39,748 bases of DNA from Bacteroides sp. GTDB lineage: Bacteria > Bacteroidota > Bacteroidia > Bacteroidales > Bacteroidaceae. Every line of letters starts with the position of its first letter. Positions within the stretch are counted from its first letter, which is position 1. Shown here one piece after another: positions 1-8,920 of this stretch. The translations under genes and the position numbers were made by a program. The notes below the pieces were generated by a model. It was not told the DNA's origin. It saw nothing but the letters and a program-made list of their open reading frames with translations, and ran no database searches. The stretch lies in assembly GCF_029057325.1 (NCBI RefSeq), contig NZ_JAICZW010000148.1:1-39748 (forward strand), written 5' to 3'.

Positions 1-32
1 CAAAGCCCGGGCTTGGGAAAGTCTGGGCTTTG
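1..32. repeat. Inverted repeat at the window edge
   Basis: CAAAGCCC at 1-8 is matched by GGGCTTTG at 25-32, giving an 8-bp stem with a 16-nt loop. No T-run follows in either direction within view, so it may be the end of a structure that begins outside the window. Its role is unknown. Confidence 0.4.
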
Positions 33-37
33 AACAT

Positions 38-79
38 AAAAAAAGAGGATATGCCAGTTTTGACACACCCTCTTTTTTC
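38..79 (-). terminator. Terminator of tRNA-Ala
   Basis: An A-rich AAAAAAGAGG arm near 39-48 is complementary to CCTCTTTTTTC near 70-79. Read leftward from the tRNA this is a GC-poor hairpin followed by a run of T, as expected for an intrinsic terminator just after the tRNA 3' end. Confidence 0.6.
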
Positions 80-80
80 G

Positions 81-154
81 TGGAGCGTATGAGACTCGAA
101 CTCATCACCTCGACACTGCCAGTGTCGCGCTCTAGCCAGATGAGCTAACGCCCC
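81..154 (-). tRNA. tRNA-Ala (anticodon GGC)
   Basis: The reverse complement folds as a tRNA. The acceptor arm GGGGCGT pairs with ACGCTCC and the discriminator is A. The D-arm begins AGCTC. The anticodon stem CGACA/TGTCG encloses loop CTGGCAG, which gives anticodon GGC and reads GCC/GCU alanine codons. The T-arm carries GTTCGAGTC. CCA is not encoded; the next bases are CGA, so CCA must be added after transcription. Length is 74 nt. Confidence 0.93.
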
Positions 155-259
155 GTTGCTAACGTTTGCAAGATTACTCGCATTTTGATGGTGCAAATAT
201 AATGCATATTTCTGAAATAATTGCTATGTTTGCGAAAGATTTTGAAAAAAAAGTAGAGT

Positions 260-565
260 ATGCTGATATATAATACCACTTATCATGTAGAAGAAGGGGA
301 AGACAAGAACTTCCTGATATGGATGCAGGAACATTATCTTCCTGAAGTTGAAAAGTATGGGACCTTGTGTGCTCCCCGCATCTCCCGCATCTTGAGTCAC
401 ATAGAGGAGGGAAGCGTTTGCTATTCGGTGCAGTTTGAGGTGGAAAGCTCTGCGAAGTTGCATCGGTGGCATCAAGAGCAGGGTGCTGCGCTGAATGAAG
501 AGTTGCTGAAGATATTTAAGGATAGAGTCGTCGGATTTCCTACGTTGATGGAGGTGATAGTGTGA
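260..565 (+). CDS. DUF4286 family protein
   Basis: A 101-residue protein that I recognise as a DUF4286 member, a small alpha/beta family usual in Bacteroidetes with no assigned biochemical role. It starts [12 protein letters not shown] and has no signal peptide or membrane segment, so it should be cytoplasmic. The size suits a ferredoxin-like or dimeric alpha-beta barrel fold, which is inference. Its stop overlaps the GTG start of ruvC by four bases (GTGA), so the two are probably translationally coupled. That coupling is the only functional hint in this window. Confidence 0.8.
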   Translation: MLIYNTTYHVEEGEDKNFLIWMQEHYLPEVEKYGTLCAPRISRILSHIEEGSVCYSVQFEVESSAKLHRWHQEQGAALNEELLKIFKDRVVGFPTLMEVIV

Positions 566-1140
566 TACAGCCGGTCAAGGAGAAGATTATTTTGGGCATC
601 GACCCCGGTACGACCATTATGGGGTATGGGGTCTTGCGTGTGACAGGTGTTAAGCCCGAAATGATAGCCATGGGAATCATCGACCTGCGTAAGTTCGGCG
701 ACCATTACCTGAAACTGCGCCATATCCATGAACGGGTGTTGGGTATCATAGAGAGCTATTTGCCTGACGAACTTGCCATTGAGGCCCCTTTTTTCGGAAA
801 GAATGTGCAGTCTATGTTGAAGTTGGGGCGTGCTCAGGGGGTGGCGATGGCTGCCGCTTTGAGCAGGGACATTCCCATTACGGAGTATGCTCCGCTGAAA
901 ATAAAGATGGCGATAACCGGTAACGGACAGGCATCGAAGGAACAGGTAGCGGATATGCTGCAACGTATGTTGCGTTTTCCCAAGGAGGATATGCCGACTT
1001 TCATGGATGCCACGGACGGGTTGGCGGCGGCTTACTGTCACTTCTTGCAGATGGGGCGTCCTGCGGTGGAGAAGGGTTATCACGGTTGGAAAGACTTTAT
1101 TGCCAAGAATCCCGATAAGGTGAAGGGGAGTGTAAAATGA
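562..1140 (+). CDS. ruvC: Holliday junction resolvase RuvC
   Basis: RuvC is the endonuclease that cuts Holliday junctions symmetrically, working with the RuvAB branch-migration complex in recombinational repair. The 192-residue length fits, and the four acidic catalytic positions are visible: D14 in GIDPGT, E74 in AIEAPFF, and D149 and D152 in FMDATDG. The start is GTG at 562, overlapping the DUF4286 stop, and the translation begins [17 protein letters not shown]. ruvA and ruvB are not in this window. The identification is secure. Confidence 0.95.
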   Translation: MIQPVKEKIILGIDPGTTIMGYGVLRVTGVKPEMIAMGIIDLRKFGDHYLKLRHIHERVLGIIESYLPDELAIEAPFFGKNVQSMLKLGRAQGVAMAAALSRDIPITEYAPLKIKMAITGNGQASKEQVADMLQRMLRFPKEDMPTFMDATDGLAAAYCHFLQMGRPAVEKGYHGWKDFIAKNPDKVKGSVK

Positions 1141-1177
1141 AATGTTTAATGTCTAAATAGTACTTAAAGAAAGTATC

Positions 1178-3175
1178 ATGAAATTGAATGAACTAGCCAT
1201 TATTGGAATGGCCGCAACAACTGCCATCAGTTGCACACCGGCGAAAAACGAGTATGCTTCGTATGAACTTTACCCGGTTCGTTCGGGTAGCCTGACGGAG
1301 ATGGAATATACGCCTGCCGCCACGCTGTTTACGGTATGGGCACCTACGGCGGATGAGGTGCGCTTGATGTTGTTTGAGGAAGGTGACGGAGGTCACGCTT
1401 ACGAGACGGTATCCATGACACAGGCAGAGGAAGGCACTTGGAAAGCAAAGGTCGAAAAAGACCTGAAAGGTAAATTCTACACCTTCAATGTGAAAATCAA
1501 TGAGAAATGGATGGGTGATACACCGGGTATCAATGCCAAAGCGGTGGGAGTGAACGGCAAGCGTGCCGCCATCATCGACATGCGGGAGACTGACCCCGAA
1601 GGATGGGCGGAGGACAAGCGCCCGGCATTGGCCTCACCGGCAGATGTCATTCTTTACGAGATGCATCACCGTGACTTCTCCATCCATTCGTCATCTGACA
1701 TCAAGCATAAAGGCAAGTTCCTGGCGATGACGGAGCAGGGTACGGTTAATCCGGACGGACTATCCACCGGTATCGACCACCTGAAAGAACTGGGCGTGAC
1801 CCACGTACACATTCTTCCTTCCTATGACTATGCATCGGTAGATGAAAGCAAGTTGGACGAGAACAAATATAACTGGGGCTACGACCCGCAGAATTACAAT
1901 GTGCCGGACGGCTCCTACTCCACCGACCCTTACAAGCCCGAAGTGCGCATCCGCGAGTTCAAGCAGATGGTGCAGGCGCTGCATAAGGCGGGCATCCGTG
2001 TGGTGTTGGACGTGGTGTATAACCATACTTTCAACACTGCCGACAGCAATTTCGAACGCACCGCTCCCGGCTATTTCTATCGCCGGAAGCCGGACGGGAC
2101 GTATGCGGACGCTTCGGCATGCGGCAATGAAACAGCCAGCAACCGCCCCATGATGCGTAAATACATGATAGAATCGGTTTTATACTGGATGAATGAGTAT
2201 CATATCGACGGCTTCCGTTTCGACCTGATGGGTATCCATGACATTGAGACGATGAACGAAATCCGCAAGGCCACGGCGGCGGTTGACCCCACTGTCTTCA
2301 TTTACGGTGAAGGTTGGGCGGCTCAGGCTCCGCAGCTGCCAGAAGATTCGTTGGCGATGAAGGCAAATGTGTATAAGATGCCGGGGATTGCCGCTTTTTC
2401 TGACGAGATGCGTGATGCCTTGCGTGGTCCGTTCAATGACAATCATCAAGGAGCTTTCCTTGCCGGGCTTCCGGGAGGAGAAGAGAGCATCAAGTTTGGT
2501 ATCGTAGGGGCGGTCAAGCATCCGCAAGTCAATAATGATTCTGTGAATTACAGCAAGGCTCCTTGGGCGGAACAGCCTACACAGATGATTAGCTATGTTT
2601 CCTGCCACGACGATATGTGTCTGGTGGATAGGCTGAGAGCCAGTGTGCCGGGCATCACCCCCGAAGAACTGGCAAAGCTCGACAAGCTGGCACAGACGGC
2701 TGTGTTCACCTCGCAGGGAGTGCCTTTTATCTATGCCGGCGAAGAGGTGATGCGCGACAAGAAGGGAGTGCACAACAGCTATAACAGTCCCGATTCCATC
2801 AATGCCATCGACTGGCGGCGCAAGACGGAACATGCGGATGTGTTTGCCTACTATAAAGGGTTGATACAGCTGCGCAAGGAGCATCCGGCTTTCCGCATGG
2901 GGAATGCGGAGTTGGTACGCAAGCATTTGGAGTTCCTTCCGGTTGAGGGAAGCAATGTGGTCGCTTACCGTCTGAAGGAAAATGCCAACGGAGATGCTTG
3001 GGAAGATATTATTGTAGTCCTGAATGCCCGTAAGGAATTTGTCAAACTGACGGTTCCCGAAGGCAAATACACGGTAGTTGCCCGTGACGGCTTTATCAAC
3101 AGACAAGGACTGGGCATGCTGTATGGCCCTGAAATTGTTGTTCCGGCACAATCGGCGCTGATTATGTATAAATGA
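1178..3175 (+). CDS. pulA: Type I pullulanase (GH13), lipoprotein
   Basis: A 665-residue debranching enzyme that hydrolyses alpha-1,6 linkages in pullulan, starch or glycogen. Residues 1-19 form a lipoprotein-type signal (AISC, Cys19), so it is probably membrane-anchored. A CBM48-like beta-sandwich lies around residues 45-130. The GH13 barrel follows, with the pullulanase signature YNWGYDP at 231-237, DVVYNH at 278-283, nucleophile D349 in DGFRFD, acid E378 in YGEGW, and D478 in the SCHDD segment. Length and motif order match type I pullulanases. No susC/susD genes are nearby, so it is not part of a visible polysaccharide utilisation locus. GH13_14 membership is from memory of the family. Confidence 0.9.
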   Translation: MKLNELAIIGMAATTAISCTPAKNEYASYELYPVRSGSLTEMEYTPAATLFTVWAPTADEVRLMLFEEGDGGHAYETVSMTQAEEGTWKAKVEKDLKGKFYTFNVKINEKWMGDTPGINAKAVGVNGKRAAIIDMRETDPEGWAEDKRPALASPADVILYEMHHRDFSIHSSSDIKHKGKFLAMTEQGTVNPDGLSTGIDHLKELGVTHVHILPSYDYASVDESKLDENKYNWGYDPQNYNVPDGSYSTDPYKPEVRIREFKQMVQALHKAGIRVVLDVVYNHTFNTADSNFERTAPGYFYRRKPDGTYADASACGNETASNRPMMRKYMIESVLYWMNEYHIDGFRFDLMGIHDIETMNEIRKATAAVDPTVFIYGEGWAAQAPQLPEDSLAMKANVYKMPGIAAFSDEMRDALRGPFNDNHQGAFLAGLPGGEESIKFGIVGAVKHPQVNNDSVNYSKAPWAEQPTQMISYVSCHDDMCLVDRLRASVPGITPEELAKLDKLAQTAVFTSQGVPFIYAGEEVMRDKKGVHNSYNSPDSINAIDWRRKTEHADVFAYYKGLIQLRKEHPAFRMGNAELVRKHLEFLPVEGSNVVAYRLKENANGDAWEDIIVVLNARKEFVKLTVPEGKYTVVARDGFINRQGLGMLYGPEIVVPAQSALIMYK

Positions 3176-3198
3176 CGAACGTTTGAATCGTCTTTTTT
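3174..3198 (+). terminator. Weak intrinsic terminator after pullulanase
   Basis: GACGA at 3174-3178 pairs with TCGTC at 3188-3192 and is followed by six T at 3193-3198. The stem is only five base pairs and overlaps the stop codon, so termination may be partial. Confidence 0.4.
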
Positions 3199-3208
3199 AG
3201 AATTGTTG

Positions 3209-3216
3209 TATCTTTG
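3209..3216 (+). promoter_or_regulatory. -7 promoter box before the ABC ATPase gene
   Basis: TATCTTTG matches the Bacteroidetes -7 consensus TAnnTTTG. The nearest upstream TTTG (3182-3185) is 23 nt away, slightly longer than the usual 19-21. The start codon is 30 nt downstream. Confidence 0.5.
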
Positions 3217-3245
3217 TGCCGTCAACTAAGTAGATAATATACACA

Positions 3246-4703
3246 ATGATACAGCAACAGACCATACACATAGCGGGGGGCGTAGTACGCAACCCGCTTG
3301 TTCGTTTGGCGGCACCCGTCACACTTGATTTCCAAGCAGGAGAGCACATCGCCCTTGTAGGGCCGAATGGAGCAGGGAAGAGCCTGCTGGTGGATATGCT
3401 GACGGGGAAATATCCGTTGAGAGAGGGGGAACTCACCTACGATTTCGCTCCCTCCGCCACAACAACCCTCTATGACAACATCAAGTACATCGCTTTCCGC
3501 GATACATACGGCTCTGCCGATGCCAATTATTACTACCAGCAGCGTTGGAATGCCCACGATCAGGAAGATACTCCCGCAGTGCGCGAGATGCTGGGAGAAG
3601 CGGCAGATGGCGCTTTGAAGCGGCGGCTGTTTGAATTGTTCGACATTGAGCCGATGTTGGATAAGAAAATCATTCTTCTCAGCAGTGGCGAGCTACGCAA
3701 ATTCCAGTTGGTGAAGACATTGCTCACGTCTCCCCGTATTCTAATCATGGATAATCCTTTCATCGGATTGGATGCTCCGACCCGGGAACTTCTTTTCCGG
3801 CTGTTGGAAGAGCTGACCCGTATGGATGCTTTGCAGCTTGTGCTTGTCCTTTCCATGCTGGATGATATACCCTCTTTCATTACTCATGTGGTGCCTGTCG
3901 ATAAAAGGACGGTGGGACGCAAGATGGAGCGTGAAGTCTATCTGGAGGCTTTCCGTCGGGCGGATGTCACTTCCTGCATGGACGAGCTGCGACAGCGCAT
4001 CCTTGATTTGCCCTACGAGCATGCGAACTATGTTTCGGAAGAGGTGGTGAAGCTCCGTAAAGTCAGCATCCGTTATGGGGAACGCACCATTCTGAAAGAA
4101 CTGGATTGGACGGTGAAGCGTGGCGAGAAATGGGCGTTGAGCGGTGAGAACGGTTCGGGGAAATCTACTTTGCTCAGCCTGGTATGTGCCGACAATCCGC
4201 AGTCTTATGCCTGCGACATCAGCCTGTTCGGCAGGAAACGTGGCAGCGGGGAGAGCATTTGGGAGATTAAGAAGCATATCGGCTACGTCAGTCCTGAAAT
4301 GCACCGTGCCTATCTGAAGAACCTGCCTGCCATTGAGATTGTCGCCTCCGGTCTGCACGACAGCATCGGCTTGTATAAGCGGCCTCATCTTGAGCAGCTG
4401 GCGGTCTGCGAGTGGTGGATGGACATTTTCGGCATTGCCGCCTTGAAGGACAAGCCTTTCTTGCAGCTTTCCAGCGGCGAACAGCGTCTGGCTCTGCTGG
4501 CGCGTGCTTTTGTGAAAGATCCCGAACTGCTGATTCTGGACGAACCGCTTCACGGGCTCGACACCTACAACCGCCGCCGGGTGAAGCAGATTATCGAGGC
4601 GTTCTGTCAGCGGAAAGACAAGACGATGATTATGGTGACTCATTATGAGGAGGAATTGCCGGATGTGATTACGAATCGGATCTATCTGAAGCGGAACAAG
4701 TAA
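3246..4703 (+). CDS. Tandem ABC ATPase (ModF/PhrA-like), soluble
   Basis: A 485-residue protein with two complete ABC nucleotide-binding domains and no membrane segment. Domain 1 has Walker A GPNGAGKS at residues 39-46, signature LSSGELRK and Walker B ILIMDNP. Domain 2 has Walker A SGENGSGKS, signature LSSGEQRL and Walker B LLILDEP. The arrangement resembles E. coli ModF more than ABC-F translation factors, because I see no ABC-F linker between the domains. No permease or binding-protein gene is adjacent, so a transport role is unproven. The next gene starts 35 bases downstream on the same strand and could be cotranscribed. Confidence 0.8.
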   Translation: MIQQQTIHIAGGVVRNPLVRLAAPVTLDFQAGEHIALVGPNGAGKSLLVDMLTGKYPLREGELTYDFAPSATTTLYDNIKYIAFRDTYGSADANYYYQQRWNAHDQEDTPAVREMLGEAADGALKRRLFELFDIEPMLDKKIILLSSGELRKFQLVKTLLTSPRILIMDNPFIGLDAPTRELLFRLLEELTRMDALQLVLVLSMLDDIPSFITHVVPVDKRTVGRKMEREVYLEAFRRADVTSCMDELRQRILDLPYEHANYVSEEVVKLRKVSIRYGERTILKELDWTVKRGEKWALSGENGSGKSTLLSLVCADNPQSYACDISLFGRKRGSGESIWEIKKHIGYVSPEMHRAYLKNLPAIEIVASGLHDSIGLYKRPHLEQLAVCEWWMDIFGIAALKDKPFLQLSSGEQRLALLARAFVKDPELLILDEPLHGLDTYNRRRVKQIIEAFCQRKDKTMIMVTHYEEELPDVITNRIYLKRNK

Positions 4704-4738
4704 ACGGAATTGTGTATAAGGCCTCAAATCTTGTATGA

Positions 4739-6031
4739 ATGAAACACGGAATTCTTTATATATCGCTTTTGCTTTTCTTGCTGGTTTCCTGTGAAAAGCA
4801 ACGGGCGGCATCAGTGCCTGTGCAACCCGACTCCATCAGGGTGGCTCAGATGTTCTATCAGAAGCTGGGGACAGCATCCTCCTTGGATAGCGCGGAGAGG
4901 TATGCTGACTCGGCATGCTGTTATCTTTCGGATAAAAAAGAGGTGAAAGCGAGGGTAAAGTATGCCATTGCACGTCGTTGCATGGACGGGGGCGAGTTTG
5001 AACGGGCTTTGGCTCATTTCAGAACTATCGGTGAGGGAACAGATGCCTGGTTGCAGGAGGAGCTATGTACGGCGATGCCTGAAGCATACGCCGGTATGGA
5101 ACGTTATTCGGACGCTATCCGTTGTTTGGATTCCATACGCGATTGCCGGACATCCCGTTCTGTCATACCGCATTATTGCTTGGCTAAGGGAAACTTGTTT
5201 GCTATGACAGGGCAGACCGATTCTGCCGTTCGTTATTATGAATTTGCTGTCAGTTCGTTGAACCGGTGGGTGGCGGGCGTAGCTGCACGTAGGTTGGAAG
5301 CCCTTTATGCTTCGCATGGCAAAGACAGCTTATCCTACAGCATGGCGTTGAAAGCGGACAAGTTGCTAAGGAGTGAAATCCAGAAAGAAGAATATGCGGA
5401 AGGCAGGGAAAATTACGAACGGGAGAAAATGCAGAATGAGCTGAACAGGTTGCGGATAGACAAGCAACGGCAGGAAATCATACTATTGTCGTTAGGACTT
5501 GGAGTGGTCTTGATAGTTTTTGCTTTCTATTTTGCCTGGCAACGTAGGAAACGCATGACCGACCGGTTGCTGTTGCAGGAGAAGACGGTCCGGCTGGAAC
5601 AGACACAACAACTGCTGGCGCAGGCAAAGGAGCTGACCCGCTTGCGTGAGAAGGAGTCGGAGTTGCGTGAGTCGTTGTTCCGCCGTATGAAGTCTTTCCA
5701 TAAGATTCCTTCTTTGGAAGACGGACCGGAAGAGCAGGGAGATTCTCTCCGTATTGCTCTGTCTGATGAAGAGTGGGAAGACATCCGGTTGACGATAGAC
5801 AAGAGTTACGATAACTTTACGCAACGGCTGCGACAGCATTTCCCGGCTTTGTCGGAGAAAGAGATAAACTTCTGCTGCCTGGTGAAGATTGGGGTCAGCA
5901 TCAAGGACCTTTCCGATATATATTGCATCAGCCGTACTTCCGTCAGCCGCAAAAAACAACGGGTGAAAAGAGATAAGTTGGGATTGACGGCTGAAGACGA
6001 GACATTGGATTCTTTTCTGCAACATTTTTAA
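4739..6031 (+). CDS. Membrane TPR protein with C-terminal helix-turn-helix
   Basis: A 430-residue protein of a type common in Bacteroides but poorly understood. The N-terminus is lipoprotein-like (LVSC, Cys18). Residues 30-215 look like degenerate tetratricopeptide helices. A strongly basic and acidic coiled coil (215-245) leads into one membrane helix at about 247-267 and a second coiled coil at 275-320. The C-terminal region 371-412, with LSEKEINFCCL and SVSRKKQRVKR, resembles a LuxR/SpoIIE-neighbour-type helix-turn-helix. This architecture suggests a surface-facing sensor that binds DNA directly from the membrane. The genes after it encode propeller lipoproteins, which often accompany this regulator type; the link is inference. 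Confidence 0.65.
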   Translation: MKHGILYISLLLFLLVSCEKQRAASVPVQPDSIRVAQMFYQKLGTASSLDSAERYADSACCYLSDKKEVKARVKYAIARRCMDGGEFERALAHFRTIGEGTDAWLQEELCTAMPEAYAGMERYSDAIRCLDSIRDCRTSRSVIPHYCLAKGNLFAMTGQTDSAVRYYEFAVSSLNRWVAGVAARRLEALYASHGKDSLSYSMALKADKLLRSEIQKEEYAEGRENYEREKMQNELNRLRIDKQRQEIILLSLGLGVVLIVFAFYFAWQRRKRMTDRLLLQEKTVRLEQTQQLLAQAKELTRLREKESELRESLFRRMKSFHKIPSLEDGPEEQGDSLRIALSDEEWEDIRLTIDKSYDNFTQRLRQHFPALSEKEINFCCLVKIGVSIKDLSDIYCISRTSVSRKKQRVKRDKLGLTAEDETLDSFLQHF

Positions 6032-6163
6032 TGCCCGGTATGCGATTGTCTATGTCGGTACTTCATTATTTCTTGCTTATATACCTGTAAATTAATGGAA
6101 TGACATCCATTTGGCTTTCTCGCTTTGTCTATCGGAAAAGTTGTGGCTTTGAGTGCTCTTCTC

Positions 6164-6171
6164 TAATTTTG
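6164..6171 (+). promoter_or_regulatory. -7 box before the propeller lipoprotein
   Basis: TAATTTTG fits TAnnTTTG and lies 34 bases before the start at 6206. A partial -33 element (TTG at 6141-6143) is 20 nt upstream. This implies the propeller gene has its own promoter, separate from the TPR regulator gene. Confidence 0.5.
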
Positions 6172-6205
6172 CGGTTATATTACTAATCTATAAAACAAGA
6201 AGAAC

Positions 6206-7390
6206 ATGAAAAACAAGAAACTGATGAAAGGCTTTTCCTTATTGATGGGAATCGCTTTGTTGGCAGGTTGCAGTGGTGCGGATAGAAAGAAGGCTTTGAA
6301 CGGACAGCCGGTGGTAGGATCGGTCCGGGTTGTAAATGGTGATTCGCTATGGACTTGCGACTTTTCGGCATTGAAGGATACGATTGTGCTGCTTTTGAGC
6401 GACATTGCAGAAGATTTGCAGGTGGTGAAGTTGGATGGCAGTGACGAGGCGTTGGTGCCGACAAGCAATGTGTTGATTTCTGAACATTATATATTGGTTT
6501 ATGGCAGACAACAGACTCCCTTTAAGCTGTTTGACAAGTCAGGTAAATTCCTTGCCAATGTAGGTTCTTTCGGGCAGGGACCGGGGGAGTATCAGTTGGT
6601 GTATGACGCGCAGATTGACGAGTCGGCAGGCCGCGTTTATATCTTGCCCTGGAATGCGAAAGCACTGCTTGCCTATAATATGGAGGGGCAATATACGGAA
6701 AGCATTCCTTTGCCGACTTTGGTTCCGAAAGGCAAGTTCAAGGTGGATAGCCGGAATTCAACGTTGTCGGTATTCATTCTTCCTTTCAACCATTTGCCTT
6801 ACGTGGCATGGCGTCAGGACCTCCAAGGAAATCTGCTTGATACCATTCCCGGACGTCACCTGGCGGTACATCCGGATTTCAGCAACGAAGTGTTCAGCAA
6901 CAAGGTGGGCGGAACGTTCGATGTATCTCTGTTCACTTTCTTTGAACTTCGTCCCGATACGCTTTATCACATGGAGGAGGGCCGTCTGCATCCGCGTTTC
7001 ACGATGGACTTCGGGGGAAAAGATATTCCCATTCATTCGTATCAAGAGCTTCCGCATCAGTTTGTTGGCGATGTGATGGTGAAGAAGCAGGTTAGCGAGT
7101 ACACCTACACTACAGAAGCGCCTTCCTATTTCATCATGGACAAGAAGACATTGAAGGGAAGTTTCTACAAGTTCGTGAACGATTATTTGGGAAATATGCC
7201 TGCCTATCTTTCCGCCAGCAGCGGCTACTATACGCTCAATATGGAGCCCGGCACGCTGAAGGAGGTGTTGGAGAAGCGTCTGGAACAGAAAACAGACCTT
7301 TCCGCAAAAGAGCGTGAACGCTTGCGGAAGTTGGCGGATAGTATTCAGGAGAATGACAATAACTATATCTTGTATGCAAAATTGAGGTAA
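6206..7390 (+). CDS. Six-bladed beta-propeller lipoprotein
   Basis: A 394-residue protein of the Bacteroidales six-bladed beta-propeller (DUF4934-like) group. It has a lipoprotein signal (LLAGC, Cys22). Short repeated strands follow, with the characteristic GSFGQGPGEY segment near residue 125 that marks the first blades of this family. These proteins are predicted to be surface or periplasmic lipoproteins; their ligands are unknown. It follows the TPR/helix-turn-helix regulator and is followed four bases later by a decayed relative, so the two were probably an operon. Family assignment rests on the motif and layout; no function is inferred. Confidence 0.7.
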   Translation: MKNKKLMKGFSLLMGIALLAGCSGADRKKALNGQPVVGSVRVVNGDSLWTCDFSALKDTIVLLLSDIAEDLQVVKLDGSDEALVPTSNVLISEHYILVYGRQQTPFKLFDKSGKFLANVGSFGQGPGEYQLVYDAQIDESAGRVYILPWNAKALLAYNMEGQYTESIPLPTLVPKGKFKVDSRNSTLSVFILPFNHLPYVAWRQDLQGNLLDTIPGRHLAVHPDFSNEVFSNKVGGTFDVSLFTFFELRPDTLYHMEEGRLHPRFTMDFGGKDIPIHSYQELPHQFVGDVMVKKQVSEYTYTTEAPSYFIMDKKTLKGSFYKFVNDYLGNMPAYLSASSGYYTLNMEPGTLKEVLEKRLEQKTDLSAKERERLRKLADSIQENDNNYILYAKLR

Positions 7391-7393
7391 GCT

Positions 7394-8172
7394 ATGCAAA
7401 ATGTTTGGGTTTGGGCTTTAATGGTGTGCCTTTTTTCATCGGCTTGTAAGCGGAAAGTGGAAAAGGAGTTGCCGGTTGCTGATACGTTGTCCGTGGTGGC
7501 AGAACCTGTACACCCGGCGGAACCGCCGTTGATGCCGGGAAGCGTTACTTTGACTGAGGATGATTTTGGTCCTCTTGTCGAATTGTCCGGTCAGCAGAAG
7601 GTCATGGATGAGGATGGACCGTTGTTCAAACTCTCTGAACCGGAAGTGCAGATAAATGAGGGATGCTTCCTGTTTCAGAATCGCCCTTCCGTTCAAACAA
7701 GCAAATCATTGTGGCTGCACCGGATACACTCTATTCGGTAGATAACATCCGGGGAGGAAAGGCGCTTTTCCATACGGTGTTGCAGGGAGATTCGACCGTA
7801 ACGAAGCAGATTTATAACTTCTCTTTCAGCAAGAAGCATAAAGGGTGGGCGGCCTATATTGGCGATTTCCTGATGTCGCCTTCGGGCAACCGCATTGTTT
7901 ATGCCTACAAGTATTTCCATAAGTTGGTGCTGATGGACAAGGAAGCGAAGGTCGTTCGTGACATAGCTTTTGAAGACCCGAGCGTGGATGCAAAAGATGA
8001 CCAAAAGGCGTTGGGACCGGATAATGTGACTTATTATTGGGGAGCTTCTGCTACAGACCGCTATTTCTTTTTGGTTTATAGTGGACGCACTCCTTTGCAA
8101 GTGAGCCGGGAGAATGGGAAAGGTGATGGTTACATTTTTGTAGAGCAATTGGATAAAATAGAGGGAAACTAA
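7394..8172 (+). pseudogene. Decayed propeller lipoprotein (BF3164-like)
   Basis: Two overlapping open frames together look like one broken gene. Frame 1 (7394-7741, 115 codons) begins with a lipoprotein signal (FSSAC) and the N-terminal strands. Frame 3 (open from about 7663 to 8172) carries the central segment with NRIVYAYKYFHKLVLMD, typical of BF3164/TolB-like propeller lipoproteins. An intact member is about 350-400 residues, while these pieces total about 260. I do not see the GxGPxEF-type segment expected early on, nor the last blades. A frameshift near 7690 together with an internal deletion and a shortened 3' end would explain this. The alternative is two very small genes, which I think less likely. 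Start codons follow the upstream gene with only a 3-base gap. Confidence 0.55.
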
Positions 8173-8215
8173 CATTTTTTAGACCAATAATTCCGATAAA
8201 AAGAACAGAAAGATT

Positions 8216-8223
8216 TAATTTTG
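8216..8223 (+). promoter_or_regulatory. -7 box before the PAP2 phosphatase gene
   Basis: TAATTTTG matches TAnnTTTG and ends 22 bases before the ATG at 8246. No clear TTTG -33 element is seen 19-21 nt upstream. Confidence 0.45.
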
Positions 8224-8245
8224 CGCGTTCAAAAAAACTTTATGA

Positions 8246-8920
8246 ATGATGCTGCTAATGGATGTTTTGCAAGGTGTGATAGACCTTGATACAAAGGTGC
8301 TTTTGTTTTTTAACGGGATGTACAATACCTATTTCGATTATTTTATGAGCGCGTACAGCGGCAAGTGGGTTTGGATTCCGATGTATGCCGCCATCTTATA
8401 TGTGATGCTGCGCAACTTCTCGTGGAAGGTGGCCCTTGGTTGTGCGTTGTCGGTTGCTTTGGTCGTTCTCTTTGCCGACCAGGTGTGTGACGCTCTGATA
8501 CGTCCATACGTGGAGCGGATGCGTCCGTCCAACCTGAACAACCCCATTTCGGAGTTGGTGCACATCGTCAATAATCGTCGCGGAGGACGATACGGATTTC
8601 CATCGTGCCATGCGGCAAACTCCTTCGGTCTGGCGTTTTTCCTTTTCTTTCTGTTCCGCAAGCGGTGGCTCACCGTTTTCATGATGGCTTGGGCATTGCT
8701 GACATGCTATTCGCGTGTCTATCTCGGCATGCACTATCCGGGCGACCTGTTGGTAGGTGGCCTCGTAGGGGCTACAGGCGCCTGGCTGGTTTACCGCTTG
8801 TTCGTGAAAGTCAGCGGATATAAGCGGGTGGAACATGTCAATCGCATCTATGCCCCCATATTGGTAGGTGCGCTGACTGTCGTAGGAATACTGGTCTATG
8901 CCGGGGTGATGGTGCTTTAA
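8246..8920 (+). CDS. PAP2-family membrane phosphatase
   Basis: A 224-residue integral membrane protein of the type 2 phosphatidic acid phosphatase family, which dephosphorylates lipid or undecaprenyl pyrophosphates at the outer face of the inner membrane. The three motifs are present: R86-x6-R93-P94 (Arg in place of the usual Lys), PSCH at 119-122 (Cys for the usual Gly), and SR-x5-H with Asp at 156-167. Five or six hydrophobic segments surround them. The start could also be the Met codons at 8249 or 8258. Its stop overlaps the stop of the opposing TonB-type gene by four bases. Whether it is a lipid A, lipid or UppP-like phosphatase cannot be told from sequence. Confidence 0.85.
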   Translation: MMLLMDVLQGVIDLDTKVLLFFNGMYNTYFDYFMSAYSGKWVWIPMYAAILYVMLRNFSWKVALGCALSVALVVLFADQVCDALIRPYVERMRPSNLNNPISELVHIVNNRRGGRYGFPSCHAANSFGLAFFLFFLFRKRWLTVFMMAWALLTCYSRVYLGMHYPGDLLVGGLVGATGAWLVYRLFVKVSGYKRVEHVNRIYAPILVGALTVVGILVYAGVMVL

